The notes under the pieces: generated by a model | Told to the model about the DNA's origin: nothing | Seen by the model: the letters and a program-made list of their open reading frames with translations, nothing else | Databases searched by the model: none | In this document: piece by piece, positions 49,442 to 57,772 of the stretch | How positions within the stretch are numbered: position 1 is the stretch's first letter | Layout: the number at the start of each line of letters is the position of its first letter | Position numbers and translations under genes: made by a program | DNA from: CAYVCP01 sp964450565 | GTDB taxonomy: Bacteria > Patescibacteriota > Minisyncoccia > Minisyncoccales > CG1-02-41-26 | Length of the DNA: 57,943 bases | Assembly: GCA_964450565.1 (NCBI GenBank) | Contig: CAYVCP010000001.1 | Coordinates: forward strand, 1 to 57,943 | Direction of reading: 5' to 3'

Positions 49442-50734
49442 ATGAATTATTTAGCAATAATAAAGGAAATAGCTTTTATTATTTGGCAAACCTTAGAAAA
49501 TTGGTGGTGGGTACCTTTACCTATCATTCTTTTTTTACTCCTTAAGTATTTTTATATTTGGTTTTTGAATAATAAGTATTGGGCAAGGGTCAAATGGATT
49601 ACACTTGAGATGAAAATACCTCAAGATGTAGATAGACCACTGAAAGCCATGGAGGCTGTGATTGCTAATTTTTGGACACTATATGATCCCGCTGATTTTA
49701 AAGAGATTTGGTGGGAGGGAAAATTTCAAGTTCCTTTTTTCCTTGAAATTGCAGGTATTGACGGTGACGTTCATTTTTTCTTAAGAATGCCCTCATCTAT
49801 GAGAAATGTTTTTGAATCAGGTATTTATTCGCAATATCCAGAAGTAGAAATTATAGAGGTTGAGGATTATGTTAAAAATGTTCCTCAAGATATTCCTAAC
49901 GAACAATGGGATATGTGGGGTTGTAATTTTAAATCAACTAGAAGAGGAGATCCAAATTCTGATTGTTATCCTATCAAAACTTATTCTAGTTTTTTTGAAC
50001 CAACCCAAGAGATTGCAGAAGAAAGAAGAGTAGATCCCTTAGCTGTGTTAATTGAAGGAATGTCAAGATTAAAGCAAGGAGAACAGCTTTGGTTTCAAAT
50101 GAGGTTAACACCCATTCCTGGAAGGAAATGGGTTGGGAGATGTAAAACTGTTGTTAACGAATTAGCCCAAAGACCGAAAGAGAAACAACCCAAATCAATT
50201 ACAGCTTCAGCTGTTGATTTGTTGGTTCATAATGAAATGCCATTTCAGAAGGTAGTAGAAGAAAGACAAGATACTATTCCACCTGAAATGAGAATGACAC
50301 CGGGAGAGAGAAGTATTGTTGAATCTATTGAAGAGAAAATGTCCAAACATGGTTTTGAAACTAACATGAGAATGATTTATTTAGGAGATAAAAACGTTTT
50401 TTTTAAGCCTAATTTAAAACTTATTTTAAATTTCTCTGTTGCTGTATCAACAGAAAATATGAACGGTTTAATGCCAGCCCAAACAACCAAGGTAGTTCCT
50501 CCAACTATGTTTAGACAGAGAAAGTTATATATGAAAAAAAAGCGGATGTTTAGAAGATATGCAAAAAGATGGACTCCTAATTATCCTTGGTCAGGAGGAA
50601 CTTTTGTTATGAACACAGAAGAAGTAGCTACTTTGTTTCATTTTCCGAGCAAGGCAGGAGCTCCTACCCCTTCATTTCAACGCATAGAATCGAGGAAGTC
50701 AGGACCTCCTTATTCCTTACCCATTGAAGAATAA
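49442..50734 (+). CDS. Conserved membrane protein of unknown function, partner of VirD4-like ATPase
   Basis: 430 residues. One TM near the N-terminus (about 18-42, WWWVPLPIILFLLLKYFYIWF), the rest soluble. Notable segments are WARVKWITLEMKIPQDVDRP, ANFWTLYDPADFKEIWWEGK, GDVHFFLRMPSSMRNVFESG and IPNEQWDMWGCNF. I do not know a named family with certainty (it resembles DUF8128-type proteins). The following VirD4-like ATPase gene starts 5 nt later and shares the operon. The arrangement, membrane protein plus coupling ATPase, suggests a membrane platform for DNA or protein transfer; inference. Confidence 0.65.
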   Translation: MNYLAIIKEIAFIIWQTLENWWWVPLPIILFLLLKYFYIWFLNNKYWARVKWITLEMKIPQDVDRPLKAMEAVIANFWTLYDPADFKEIWWEGKFQVPFFLEIAGIDGDVHFFLRMPSSMRNVFESGIYSQYPEVEIIEVEDYVKNVPQDIPNEQWDMWGCNFKSTRRGDPNSDCYPIKTYSSFFEPTQEIAEERRVDPLAVLIEGMSRLKQGEQLWFQMRLTPIPGRKWVGRCKTVVNELAQRPKEKQPKSITASAVDLLVHNEMPFQKVVEERQDTIPPEMRMTPGERSIVESIEEKMSKHGFETNMRMIYLGDKNVFFKPNLKLILNFSVAVSTENMNGLMPAQTTKVVPPTMFRQRKLYMKKKRMFRRYAKRWTPNYPWSGGTFVMNTEEVATLFHFPSKAGAPTPSFQRIESRKSGPPYSLPIEE

Positions 50735-50739
50735 AAAAT

Positions 50740-52419
50740 ATGGAAGAAGAAATTAATTTTTTTGGTAGAACAACTTTTAGGAATGAAAATAAGAAGTTTG
50801 GTATTAAATGCGACGATAGAAGGCGTCATGTTTATGTTATTGGAAAAACTGGAATGGGAAAAACTAACCTTCTCAAAGTAATGGCTATTCAAGATATTAA
50901 GAATGGTCATGGCGTTGGTTTTGTGGATCCTCATGGAGAGGCAGCTGAAGAATTACTTGAATATGTGCCCAAAGATAGAATGAAAGATGTCGTTTACTTC
51001 AATCCAGCAGATAGAGATTTTCCTATCAGTTTTAATGTAATGGAGAATGTAGCGCCTGAATTAAGACATTTAGTTGCTTCTGGATTAATGGGTGTGTTTA
51101 AAAAAATATGGCCCGATGTATGGTCAGCAAGAATGGAATATATTCTTCATAATTGTATTTTAGCATTACTGGAGCATCCAACTACTACTCTTCTTGGTAT
51201 TAATAGAATGCTTTCTGATTCAGATTATAGAAGCTTGGTTGTTGAGGGAATAACAGATCCTGTGATTAAAGCTTTTTGGACCCAGGAATTTTCAAGATAT
51301 ACCCAGAGATACGAAGTTGAAGCGACTGCTGCTATTCAAAATAAAATTGGGCAATTTATTTCTTCTCCTTTAATTAGGAATATTATAGGACAAGTTGAAT
51401 CAAGCATAGATATTAGAAAGTTGATGGATGAAAGAAAGATTTTAATATTTAATTTATCCAAGGGAAGGATAGGGGAGGACTGTTCAAAATTATTAGGTGG
51501 TCTTTTAATTACTAAACTGCAATTGGCTGCCATGTCTAGAGTTGATATCAAAGAAGAGGAAAGACAAGACTTTTTCTTATATGTAGACGAATTTCAAAAT
51601 TTTGCAACAGAATCATTCACTAATATTCTTTCTGAAGCTAGGAAGTATAGACTAAGTTTAATTTTAGGACATCAATACATAGCTCAAATGGAAGATCCCG
51701 TAAGAGATGCTGTTTTTGGAAACGTTGGTACTCTTATTACTTTTAGGGTTGGAGCTGAAGATGCTGAGTTTTTAGAAAGAGAATTTCAACCTTATTTTAC
51801 AGCTCAAGATTTAGTAAATTTACCCAAATGGCAGATATATTTAAAGCTTATTGTTGATGGAGTAGCTGGAAATCCTTTTTCCGCTCAAACATTAGAGCCT
51901 TTTTCAGAACCAGAAAAGTCTTATAAAAATGAAATTATTAATTTCTGTAGAGGAAACTATGCTTCTCCGAGAGAAATAGTGGAAAAAAGAATTAGTAAAT
52001 GGTCTGATAATTTTGCTCATAGTAATAAAGAAGAAACAAAAAAAGAGGTAGAAATGTTTGAAGTTCAATGCAAGGAGTGTGGTAAGTGGACCAGGGTACC
52101 ATTTAAACCAAAACCAGATAGGCCAGTTTACTGTAAGACATGTTTAAAGAAATTAGAGAACGAAAAGGTTAAACAACCAGAAAAAGAAGAAAAACAACCA
52201 GAAAAAGAAGAAAAACAACCAGAAAAAGAAGAAAAACAATTAGAGAAAGAGAATGTATTTTCCTTAGAACAACTTTTAACGAAAAAACCAATATCTTTTT
52301 CTAAAAAACAACAAGAGAGAAAAGAGCTTGATAAAGAAAAACTTAAGCAAGTTTTAAGAGATTCTTTAAAAGATTCTAAAAAGCAAAAAATAGAACCTGG
52401 TGACACAATTAAATTTTAA
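50740..52419 (+). CDS. VirD4/TraG/HerA-like ATPase with C-terminal zinc ribbon
   Basis: 559 residues. Walker A is VIGKTGMGKTNLLK (about 34-47), Walker B FFLYVDEFQNFATES (about 280-294). GFVDPHGEAAEELLEYVP and ILGHQYIAQME are typical of the type IV secretion coupling/DUF87 family. No TM is obvious, so the upstream membrane protein may dock it. A zinc ribbon CKECGKW and CKTC lies at about 446-467, then a low-complexity tail with a three-and-a-half-copy QPEKEEK repeat. It may move DNA or unfolded protein through the envelope. No other type IV secretion gene is nearby. Its last 20 nt overlap pgk. Confidence 0.82.
   Translation: MEEEINFFGRTTFRNENKKFGIKCDDRRRHVYVIGKTGMGKTNLLKVMAIQDIKNGHGVGFVDPHGEAAEELLEYVPKDRMKDVVYFNPADRDFPISFNVMENVAPELRHLVASGLMGVFKKIWPDVWSARMEYILHNCILALLEHPTTTLLGINRMLSDSDYRSLVVEGITDPVIKAFWTQEFSRYTQRYEVEATAAIQNKIGQFISSPLIRNIIGQVESSIDIRKLMDERKILIFNLSKGRIGEDCSKLLGGLLITKLQLAAMSRVDIKEEERQDFFLYVDEFQNFATESFTNILSEARKYRLSLILGHQYIAQMEDPVRDAVFGNVGTLITFRVGAEDAEFLEREFQPYFTAQDLVNLPKWQIYLKLIVDGVAGNPFSAQTLEPFSEPEKSYKNEIINFCRGNYASPREIVEKRISKWSDNFAHSNKEETKKEVEMFEVQCKECGKWTRVPFKPKPDRPVYCKTCLKKLENEKVKQPEKEEKQPEKEEKQPEKEEKQLEKENVFSLEQLLTKKPISFSKKQQERKELDKEKLKQVLRDSLKDSKKQKIEPGDTIKF
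52171..52254 (+). repeat. 21-bp in-frame tandem repeat (QPEKEEK coding)
   Basis: Three exact copies of a 21-bp unit starting AAACAACCAGAAAAAG (52171-52233) and a decayed fourth (52234-52254). Each unit encodes seven residues, so copy number can change without breaking the frame of the ATPase tail. Confidence 0.9.
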
Positions 52420-53566
52420 AACCTTAAAAGATTTTAACTTTGACGGAAAAAGAGCATTATTAAGATGCGATTTTAACGTTTCCATAAAGAAGGGAGTTGT
52501 TTTGGATGATTTTAGAATTAAGAGAGTATTAAAAACGATAAGTTATTTACAACAACAAGGAGCAAAAATAGTTTTAATTAGTCATTTAGGAAGACCTTCT
52601 AGAAAAAAGAAGAGCAATAGCTTGAAACCGGTTGCTTTATATTTAGAAAATTTATTGCAAGTTAAAATTAAGTTTGCTAAAACGATTAAACCAGCCATTA
52701 GAAAGACTAAAAAGTTAAAAGCTGGAGAAATCCTTATGTTAGAAAATTTAAGATTTCATAAGGGAGAGACAAGGAATGATAAAGGTTTTGCCAAAAAGCT
52801 TTCTTTATTAGGAGATATTTACGTGGCTGAAGCTTTTTCTGTGAGCCACAGAAACCACGCTTCTATAACTTCTTTACCAGAATTAATGCCAAGGTGTTTA
52901 GGTTTTGAGTTTATGAAAGAAATTAAGGTATTATCTGAATTATCTTCTGATCCCAAAAGACCTTTTTGTGTTATTATAGGTGGGTCAAAAGTAGATTCAA
53001 AGGTTCAGGTCATAGAGCGTTTTTTAAAGAAAGCAGACCATATCTTACTAGGGGGTAAAATAGCGAATGTTGTATTGGGGGCTAAGGGGATTTCAATTGG
53101 ACAACCATTTCCCAAAAAAGAAATATTAAAAATTATTAGAAATTTTAATTTAACCAATCTAAAAATGCACCTTCCCTTAGATGTTGTGGTTTCTTCAAGA
53201 GAACGATCATACATAAGAGAATCTGGTCCAGGAAATGTTAGAAAGGATGAAAGTATTTTTGATATTGGACCAGAAACAGTAGATGTCTTTTCTGATATTA
53301 TTAAAGAATCAAAATCTATTTTTTTCTCTGGTGTTTTAGGTCTTGTAGAAGATGAAAGATTTGCTTTGGGAACAAAAAAAATCATTAAAGCTATATGTGA
53401 AAATAATCAAGGCTCTCTAAAAGTAGCTGGTGGGGGAGACACTATTGCTTTTATCAGAAAATATAATTTAGAAAATTATTTTTCTTTTCTCTCTACGGGT
53501 GGTAGTGCTTTTTTGGGATTTTTGGCAGGAAAGAAAATGCCTGGAATTGAAAGTTTAAAATCATGA
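52400..53566 (+). CDS. pgk: Phosphoglycerate kinase
   Basis: 388 residues. N-domain signature ALLRCDFNVSIKKGVV (usual R-x-DFNVP-x-K). SHLGRPSRKK is present, as is the hinge and the C-domain IIGGSKVDSKVQVIERFL. The nucleotide-binding GGSAFLGFLAGKKMPGI replaces the usual GGGASLEFLEGK-LPG. It converts 1,3-bisphosphoglycerate to 3-phosphoglycerate and makes ATP in glycolysis. The GTG start at 52400 overlaps the ATPase gene by 20 nt; no in-frame ATG is close by. The altered C-terminal motif is a divergence, not a frameshift. Confidence 0.92.
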   Translation: MTQLNFKTLKDFNFDGKRALLRCDFNVSIKKGVVLDDFRIKRVLKTISYLQQQGAKIVLISHLGRPSRKKKSNSLKPVALYLENLLQVKIKFAKTIKPAIRKTKKLKAGEILMLENLRFHKGETRNDKGFAKKLSLLGDIYVAEAFSVSHRNHASITSLPELMPRCLGFEFMKEIKVLSELSSDPKRPFCVIIGGSKVDSKVQVIERFLKKADHILLGGKIANVVLGAKGISIGQPFPKKEILKIIRNFNLTNLKMHLPLDVVVSSRERSYIRESGPGNVRKDESIFDIGPETVDVFSDIIKESKSIFFSGVLGLVEDERFALGTKKIIKAICENNQGSLKVAGGGDTIAFIRKYNLENYFSFLSTGGSAFLGFLAGKKMPGIESLKS

Positions 53567-54687
53567 AAGAAATTAAGAATTTAAAAAAAGCAGCGAAAAG
53601 AATTCAAAAAGCCATAAAAAAAGATGAAAAAATTATTCTCTTTGGTGATGGCGATTTAGATGGAGCGACTTCTTTGCTTATTTTAGAAGAATCTATTAAT
53701 AGCTTAGGAAAGCAAGTGGCTGTGAAATATTTTCCTGACAGAGAGAAAGAGGGATATGGATTGAATAAAATTGCATTAGAAAAATTATCTTATTTGACTC
53801 CTTGTCTATTAATTAATTTAGACTCTGGGATAGCTAGTTTTAAAGAACTAACCCTTGCAAAGAAGATGGGGTTTGAAGTTATTGTGATAGATCATCATGA
53901 AGTTTTAGATAGAGTACCAAAAGATGCTTTAATTATAGATCCTAAACAAGATGGTGATAAGCACGAGTTTAAAAAATTAAGCACCTCAAGTATTGCATAT
54001 CGTTTATCTAAAATTTTAGTAGAAAACATGAGTAATGAATTAGACAAGAGCTTTATGGAGCTATCAGCTTTAGGAGTAATTGCCGATATGATGCCAGAGG
54101 AATCAACAAACAAATATGTTATTGATCACGGCGTAGTTTCTATCTTTTCTTCTTTCAGGATCGGTTTTAAGGTTTTGCAAGACTTGTTACAAGAGGACTG
54201 TCAAAGATCTTTTTTTTCTAAAATGGTAGGTATTTTAAATATCACAGAAATAAAAGATAATTTAACGCAAACATATGTTTTGTTGTCGTCAACAGATTAT
54301 AAAAAAGCTAAAGAGTTAGCCCGTCAATTAATATTGTCTGCACAAAGAAGAAAGGAAGAAACAAAAGAAACAGCTAATAGTATTGTTTCTGATTCTAATA
54401 TAGTATTTGAAGGGGATCCTAATTGGAAACAGTCTTTGACTGGAGCCATTGCTTCAAGGGTATGTAATAAAGAGCACAAACCTACTTTTATTTTTAAACT
54501 AGGAAAAGAAAAAAGCAGGGGTTCTGTAAGAATGCCAAAAGGATTAAATGCTGTTGAGGCAATGAAGTCTTGTGAACATCTTTTAATAATGTATGGAGGA
54601 CATCCTCCGGCAGCGGGATTTTCTTTAGCAAACGAAAATATAGATAAGTTTAAGGAGTGTTTAGAAAAATATTTTAAAAATATATGA
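53563..54687 (+). CDS. DHH-family phosphoesterase, RecJ-like
   Basis: 374 residues. DHH domain: GDGDLDGATSLLIL (D-x-D motif, about 28-33), NLDSGIAS, and VIDHHEVLD (DHH motif). DHHA1 domain at the C-terminus: GGHPPAAGFSLAN with the GGH motif. Length fits a short RecJ-like single-strand exonuclease or a nanoRNase/phosphodiesterase rather than full RecJ (about 560). It overlaps pgk by 4 nt and the RNase H gene by 4 nt. Its neighbours on both sides act on nucleic acids or metabolism, so the exact substrate is uncertain. Confidence 0.82.
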   Translation: MKEIKNLKKAAKRIQKAIKKDEKIILFGDGDLDGATSLLILEESINSLGKQVAVKYFPDREKEGYGLNKIALEKLSYLTPCLLINLDSGIASFKELTLAKKMGFEVIVIDHHEVLDRVPKDALIIDPKQDGDKHEFKKLSTSSIAYRLSKILVENMSNELDKSFMELSALGVIADMMPEESTNKYVIDHGVVSIFSSFRIGFKVLQDLLQEDCQRSFFSKMVGILNITEIKDNLTQTYVLLSSTDYKKAKELARQLILSAQRRKEETKETANSIVSDSNIVFEGDPNWKQSLTGAIASRVCNKEHKPTFIFKLGKEKSRGSVRMPKGLNAVEAMKSCEHLLIMYGGHPPAAGFSLANENIDKFKECLEKYFKNI

Positions 54688-55103
54688 AAACAATAATTCA
54701 AATAGACGGGGGTTCAAGGGGAAATCCTGGAAAATCAGCTTTTGGAGTTGTCTTTCCTAATCAATCTTTTTCTCAAGTTTTAGGTATAAAAACCAATAAT
54801 GAAGCTGAATACAGTGGATTGATTTTTGCTTTGAAAAAGATTAAATCAGTATATGGTAAGGTAAAGTCAAAGAACATGGAAATTGAAATTCAATCCGATT
54901 CTGAGCTTTTGGTCAAACAAATGAATGGAGAATATAAGGTAAAAAATGAATCAATCCAGAAACTTTTTCTCCTTGCATGGAACCTGAAGATTGATTATAA
55001 AAATCTTATCATATCGCATATTCCGAGAGAAAATAATAAGAAAGCAGACGCTTTAGTTAATCAAGTTTTAGATAGCGAAAGAAAGAACCAAAAACTTTTT
55101 TAA
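54684..55103 (+). CDS. RNase H family protein (RNase HI-like)
   Basis: 139 residues. Four acidic catalytic positions: IQIDGGSRGNPGKSAFG (Asp), NNEAEYSGLIFALK (Glu), IQSDSELLVKQMNGEY (Asp), NKKADALVNQVL (Asp). The domain is complete with no extra N-terminal hybrid-binding part. It cleaves RNA in RNA-DNA hybrids, for instance removing primers. It overlaps the DHH gene by 4 nt, so the two nuclease-like genes are coupled, and a HAD gene follows 8 nt later. Confidence 0.92.
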   Translation: MKTIIQIDGGSRGNPGKSAFGVVFPNQSFSQVLGIKTNNEAEYSGLIFALKKIKSVYGKVKSKNMEIEIQSDSELLVKQMNGEYKVKNESIQKLFLLAWNLKIDYKNLIISHIPRENNKKADALVNQVLDSERKNQKLF

Positions 55104-55111
55104 AAGATATT

Positions 55112-55750
55112 ATGATTCTTATTATTGACTTTGATGGTGTTATCCTTGACTCTTTTACTTGTAGTAAAAACAATATTTTAAAAGTAGCTACTAAGCTTAA
55201 TTTGCCATTTCCCAAGGAAACAGACTTTATTAACTATTGGGGGAAAGAATGGTCTTCTTTTCTTTTGTCTGTTTGGCCAAACATTGATGTAAAGCTTTTT
55301 AATAAAACATTTAACGCAATGAATTTGCATCAAGAAAGAATCCCTAGTATTGAAGGAGCTGTTCAAGTTTTAAAAGATTTATCAAAAAAATATTATTTAG
55401 CGATGGTAACGAATAGGGGGTGGGACACATTATCAAAAAAAGCAAAAGATATAGATCTTGATCTCAGCTTGTTTCAGTTTGTGCAAGCATTTGAAGATAC
55501 GCCATTTGAAAAACCAGACTCTCGTGTTTTTAATAAATTACTCTTAAAAATGTCAAAAATGAAAGAAACAAAGGCAATTTTTGTTGGAGATACAGTTCAC
55601 GATTTTGGGGCTTGTGATGTAATTCCAGAGATAGATTTTATAGGAGTTCTAACTGGTCCAACAAAAAAAGAAACATTTTTATCTTTAGGGGTGAGAGAAG
55701 ACAACTTACTTTTAAGCATTAAAGAGCTACCTTTTTGGTTAAAGTCTTGA
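55112..55750 (+). CDS. HAD-superfamily hydrolase (phosphoglycolate-phosphatase-like)
   Basis: 212 residues. Motif I is IDFDGVILDSF (DxDGV), motif II is MVTNRGWD, motif III is the Lys of FEKPDSRVF, motif IV is FVGDTVHDFGACD. An alpha-helical C1 cap lies between motifs I and II. Small-molecule phosphatase activity is expected, with the substrate unknown. It closes the pgk-DHH-RNase H run. The rnpB promoter starts in its last codons. Confidence 0.85.
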   Translation: MILIIDFDGVILDSFTCSKNNILKVATKLNLPFPKETDFINYWGKEWSSFLLSVWPNIDVKLFNKTFNAMNLHQERIPSIEGAVQVLKDLSKKYYLAMVTNRGWDTLSKKAKDIDLDLSLFQFVQAFEDTPFEKPDSRVFNKLLLKMSKMKETKAIFVGDTVHDFGACDVIPEIDFIGVLTGPTKKETFLSLGVREDNLLLSIKELPFWLKS

Positions 55751-55775
55751 TTTTTTGATATTTTTTTGTTATATT
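55747..55775 (+). promoter_or_regulatory. Promoter of RNase P RNA
   Basis: TTGATT (55747-55752), 17 bp, TATATT (55770-55775). The start site is predicted about 55782, at the 5' end of the RNase P RNA fold. Confidence 0.7.
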
Positions 55776-55781
55776 CACATT

Positions 55782-56118
55782 GCCTGAGCAGGCAAGACAA
55801 TCGCTCTCTAAATTTTTTTAGAGGGAGGAAAGTCCGAACATCCACTTTGTTAAAAAGTAGCATGGTAGCGGGTAACGCCCGTCGGGAGTAATCCTAGAGG
55901 TGCGATTAGAGACGCCTTTTTTTGCAAAGAAAAAGGCCCCTTAGGGGTGAGCTTTTGGGAAACCTAAAGTTGAAACGGCTAAATCCTTACCTGGATGCAA
56001 GAACAAAGTCTTCGGCGTTCTCCGGATTCGCCGAAGATAAAAAGTAGTTCGCATTAGATAAATGATTGTCACTCAGCTTTGTGCTGAGAACAGAATTCGG
56101 CTTATTGCCTGCTTGAGC
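55782..56118 (+). ncRNA. rnpB: RNase P RNA (bacterial, type A-like)
   Basis: Contains the universal core GAGGAAAGTCCGAACATCC (CR-I), AGAGGTGCGATTAGAGACG-like middle, and ACAGAATTCGGCTTATTGCC (3' CR-V). P1 pairs GCAGGCAA (55788-55795) with TTGCCTGC (56105-56112). P12-like hairpin CTTCGGCG/CGCCGAAG near 56010-56036. The run CGGCTAAATCCTTACCTGGATGCAAGA is split here across the conserved P10-P11-P12 region. The RNA processes tRNA 5' ends. Both borders are approximate. Confidence 0.95.
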
Positions 56119-56133
56119 TTTTTTGTTTACAAT
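56105..56133 (+). promoter_or_regulatory. Promoter of murJ inside the 3' end of rnpB (leaderless)
   Basis: TTGCCT (56105-56110), 17 bp, TACAAT (56128-56133), ATG at 56141. The -35 hexamer is also the 3' strand of RNase P helix P1. Confidence 0.6.
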
Positions 56134-56140
56134 AGATGAT

Positions 56141-57772
56141 ATGATAAGCAAGATACTGCACTCAAAAACTAAAACAGTAACATTTGCTGCTTTTTTATTA
56201 TTATCCTTTTCTTTTTTAAGTAGAGTTCTTGGTCTTTTAAGGAATAATCTTTTGGGTAATATTTTTCCTAATGCTGATGTTGATGTCTATTTGGCTGCCT
56301 TTAGAATACCAGATCTTTTGTATGGAATTTTAATAACAGGAGGAATCGTATCAGCTTTTCTGCCTGTTTTCTCTTCTTTTTTTAAAAAAGGAGAAAAAGA
56401 AGCACAAGACTTAGTAAGAAATATCTTTACTATTTTTTTACTGGTTTTAATTGTGTTATCTTTTTTATTGTTTCTACTAGCTCCTTTCTTAGCTAAACTT
56501 ATAGTTCCTGGTTTTGATTTAGAACAAAGAGCTTTAACAGTTCAATTGATGAGAATAATGTTTTTGAGCCCAATATTGTTAGGAGGATCTGCTATTCTTT
56601 CTGGTGTTTTACAATATTTTAATCTATTCTTATCTTATGCTTTAGCTCCTATTTTTTATAACATAGGAATTATTGCAGGTATTTTGTTTTTAGCTCCTTA
56701 TCTTGGTTTAAGAGGAGTTGCTATTGGGGTTATTATTGGAGCTTTGTTGCATTTTTTAATACAACTCCCTGCTTTTTTTAAAGCAGGTTTTAGTTTAAAA
56801 CCTCTTTTTAGGTTTAAACAAGATGGGTTGAAACAAATATTTTCTTTAATGTTACCAAGAACGATTGGTTCTATGGCACATCATTTTAATCTAATCGTAA
56901 CAACAGCTATAGCCTCTACTCTAGCTACTGGTTCTATTATGGTTTTTGGTTTTTCTAGTGATCTTTATTGGGCACCCCTTGGTTTAATTGGAGTTTCTTT
57001 CGCTGTAGCTTCTTTTCCAGCTTTAAGTCGTAATTTTGCAGAGAAGAATAAAAAAGAATTTTTAAGTAATTTTTCTTCTGTATTCTCTCATATTATTTTT
57101 CTTTCTATCCCTTTAAGTTTTTTATTATTTATTTTCAGAGCTCAAATTGTAAGACTACTGTATGGAACAAGATTTATGGGTACTGGTTATTTCTCATGGC
57201 AAGCGACAAAGCTTACAGCAGCAAGCCTTGGTATTCTTACCATTTCTGTTGTTTCTGGTTGTTTGGTCGCTTTTTTATCAAGAGTTTTTTATTCTTTATG
57301 TGATACAAAAACACCTGTCAAAATAGCTGTTTTGTGTGTTATTTTGAATATAGTTTTTTGTTTTCTTTTTGTCTATGTTTTACAACAAGAAAATTTCTTT
57401 TCTAACTTCATAAGCTTTTTTTTGAAAGTAGAAAGTGGTATTGAAGTTTTAGGGTTAAGTTTGGCTCTTTCCCTGTCCTCTTTGTTGCATTTTTTCTTTC
57501 TATACTTTTTTCTGAAAAAGAAATTAAGAGAGATAAGGTTTGATAAGATTGTTTTTTATAAGGTAATTACTTCTTCATTTTTTGCTTCTTTATTGGGCTA
57601 TCTTTCTTTAAGAGTGTTTGATTTTGGGACACAAACAGTAGTTGGTCTTTTTCTACAACTTTTTCTTTCTTTCATTGTTGCGTTATGTTTCTTTCTTTTG
57701 TTTTCTTTTCTGTTAAACTCAAAAGAGCTGAAAGAAACTGTTCAGTCTTTAAAAAAACAATTTAGAAAATGA
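56141..57772 (+). CDS. murJ: Lipid II flippase MurJ
   Basis: 543 residues with about 14 TM segments. N-terminal SFLSRVLGLLRNNLLGNIF is the MurJ/MviN start, then DVDVYLAAFRIPDLLYGILI and AFLPVFSSFFKKGEKEA. LAPIFYNIGIIAGILFLAPY and further MVF segments fit the family. The protein moves lipid II across the membrane for wall synthesis. The ATG at 56141 is preferred to a TTG at 56123 because the -10 lies between them. Its stop overlaps the lepA start by 4 nt (ATGA). Confidence 0.93.
   Translation: MISKILHSKTKTVTFAAFLLLSFSFLSRVLGLLRNNLLGNIFPNADVDVYLAAFRIPDLLYGILITGGIVSAFLPVFSSFFKKGEKEAQDLVRNIFTIFLLVLIVLSFLLFLLAPFLAKLIVPGFDLEQRALTVQLMRIMFLSPILLGGSAILSGVLQYFNLFLSYALAPIFYNIGIIAGILFLAPYLGLRGVAIGVIIGALLHFLIQLPAFFKAGFSLKPLFRFKQDGLKQIFSLMLPRTIGSMAHHFNLIVTTAIASTLATGSIMVFGFSSDLYWAPLGLIGVSFAVASFPALSRNFAEKNKKEFLSNFSSVFSHIIFLSIPLSFLLFIFRAQIVRLLYGTRFMGTGYFSWQATKLTAASLGILTISVVSGCLVAFLSRVFYSLCDTKTPVKIAVLCVILNIVFCFLFVYVLQQENFFSNFISFFLKVESGIEVLGLSLALSLSSLLHFFFLYFFLKKKLREIRFDKIVFYKVITSSFFASLLGYLSLRVFDFGTQTVVGLFLQLFLSFIVALCFFLLFSFLLNSKELKETVQSLKKQFRK

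Noticed and set aside
52128..52406. 92-codon minus-strand frame rich in Ser, Phe and Cys
   Set aside because: It is the antisense of the ATPase tail repeat; composition explains the open frame and it lacks a promoter or family.
54324..54701. 125-codon minus-strand frame over the DHH gene
   Set aside because: Shadow of a well-supported coding gene; no independent evidence.
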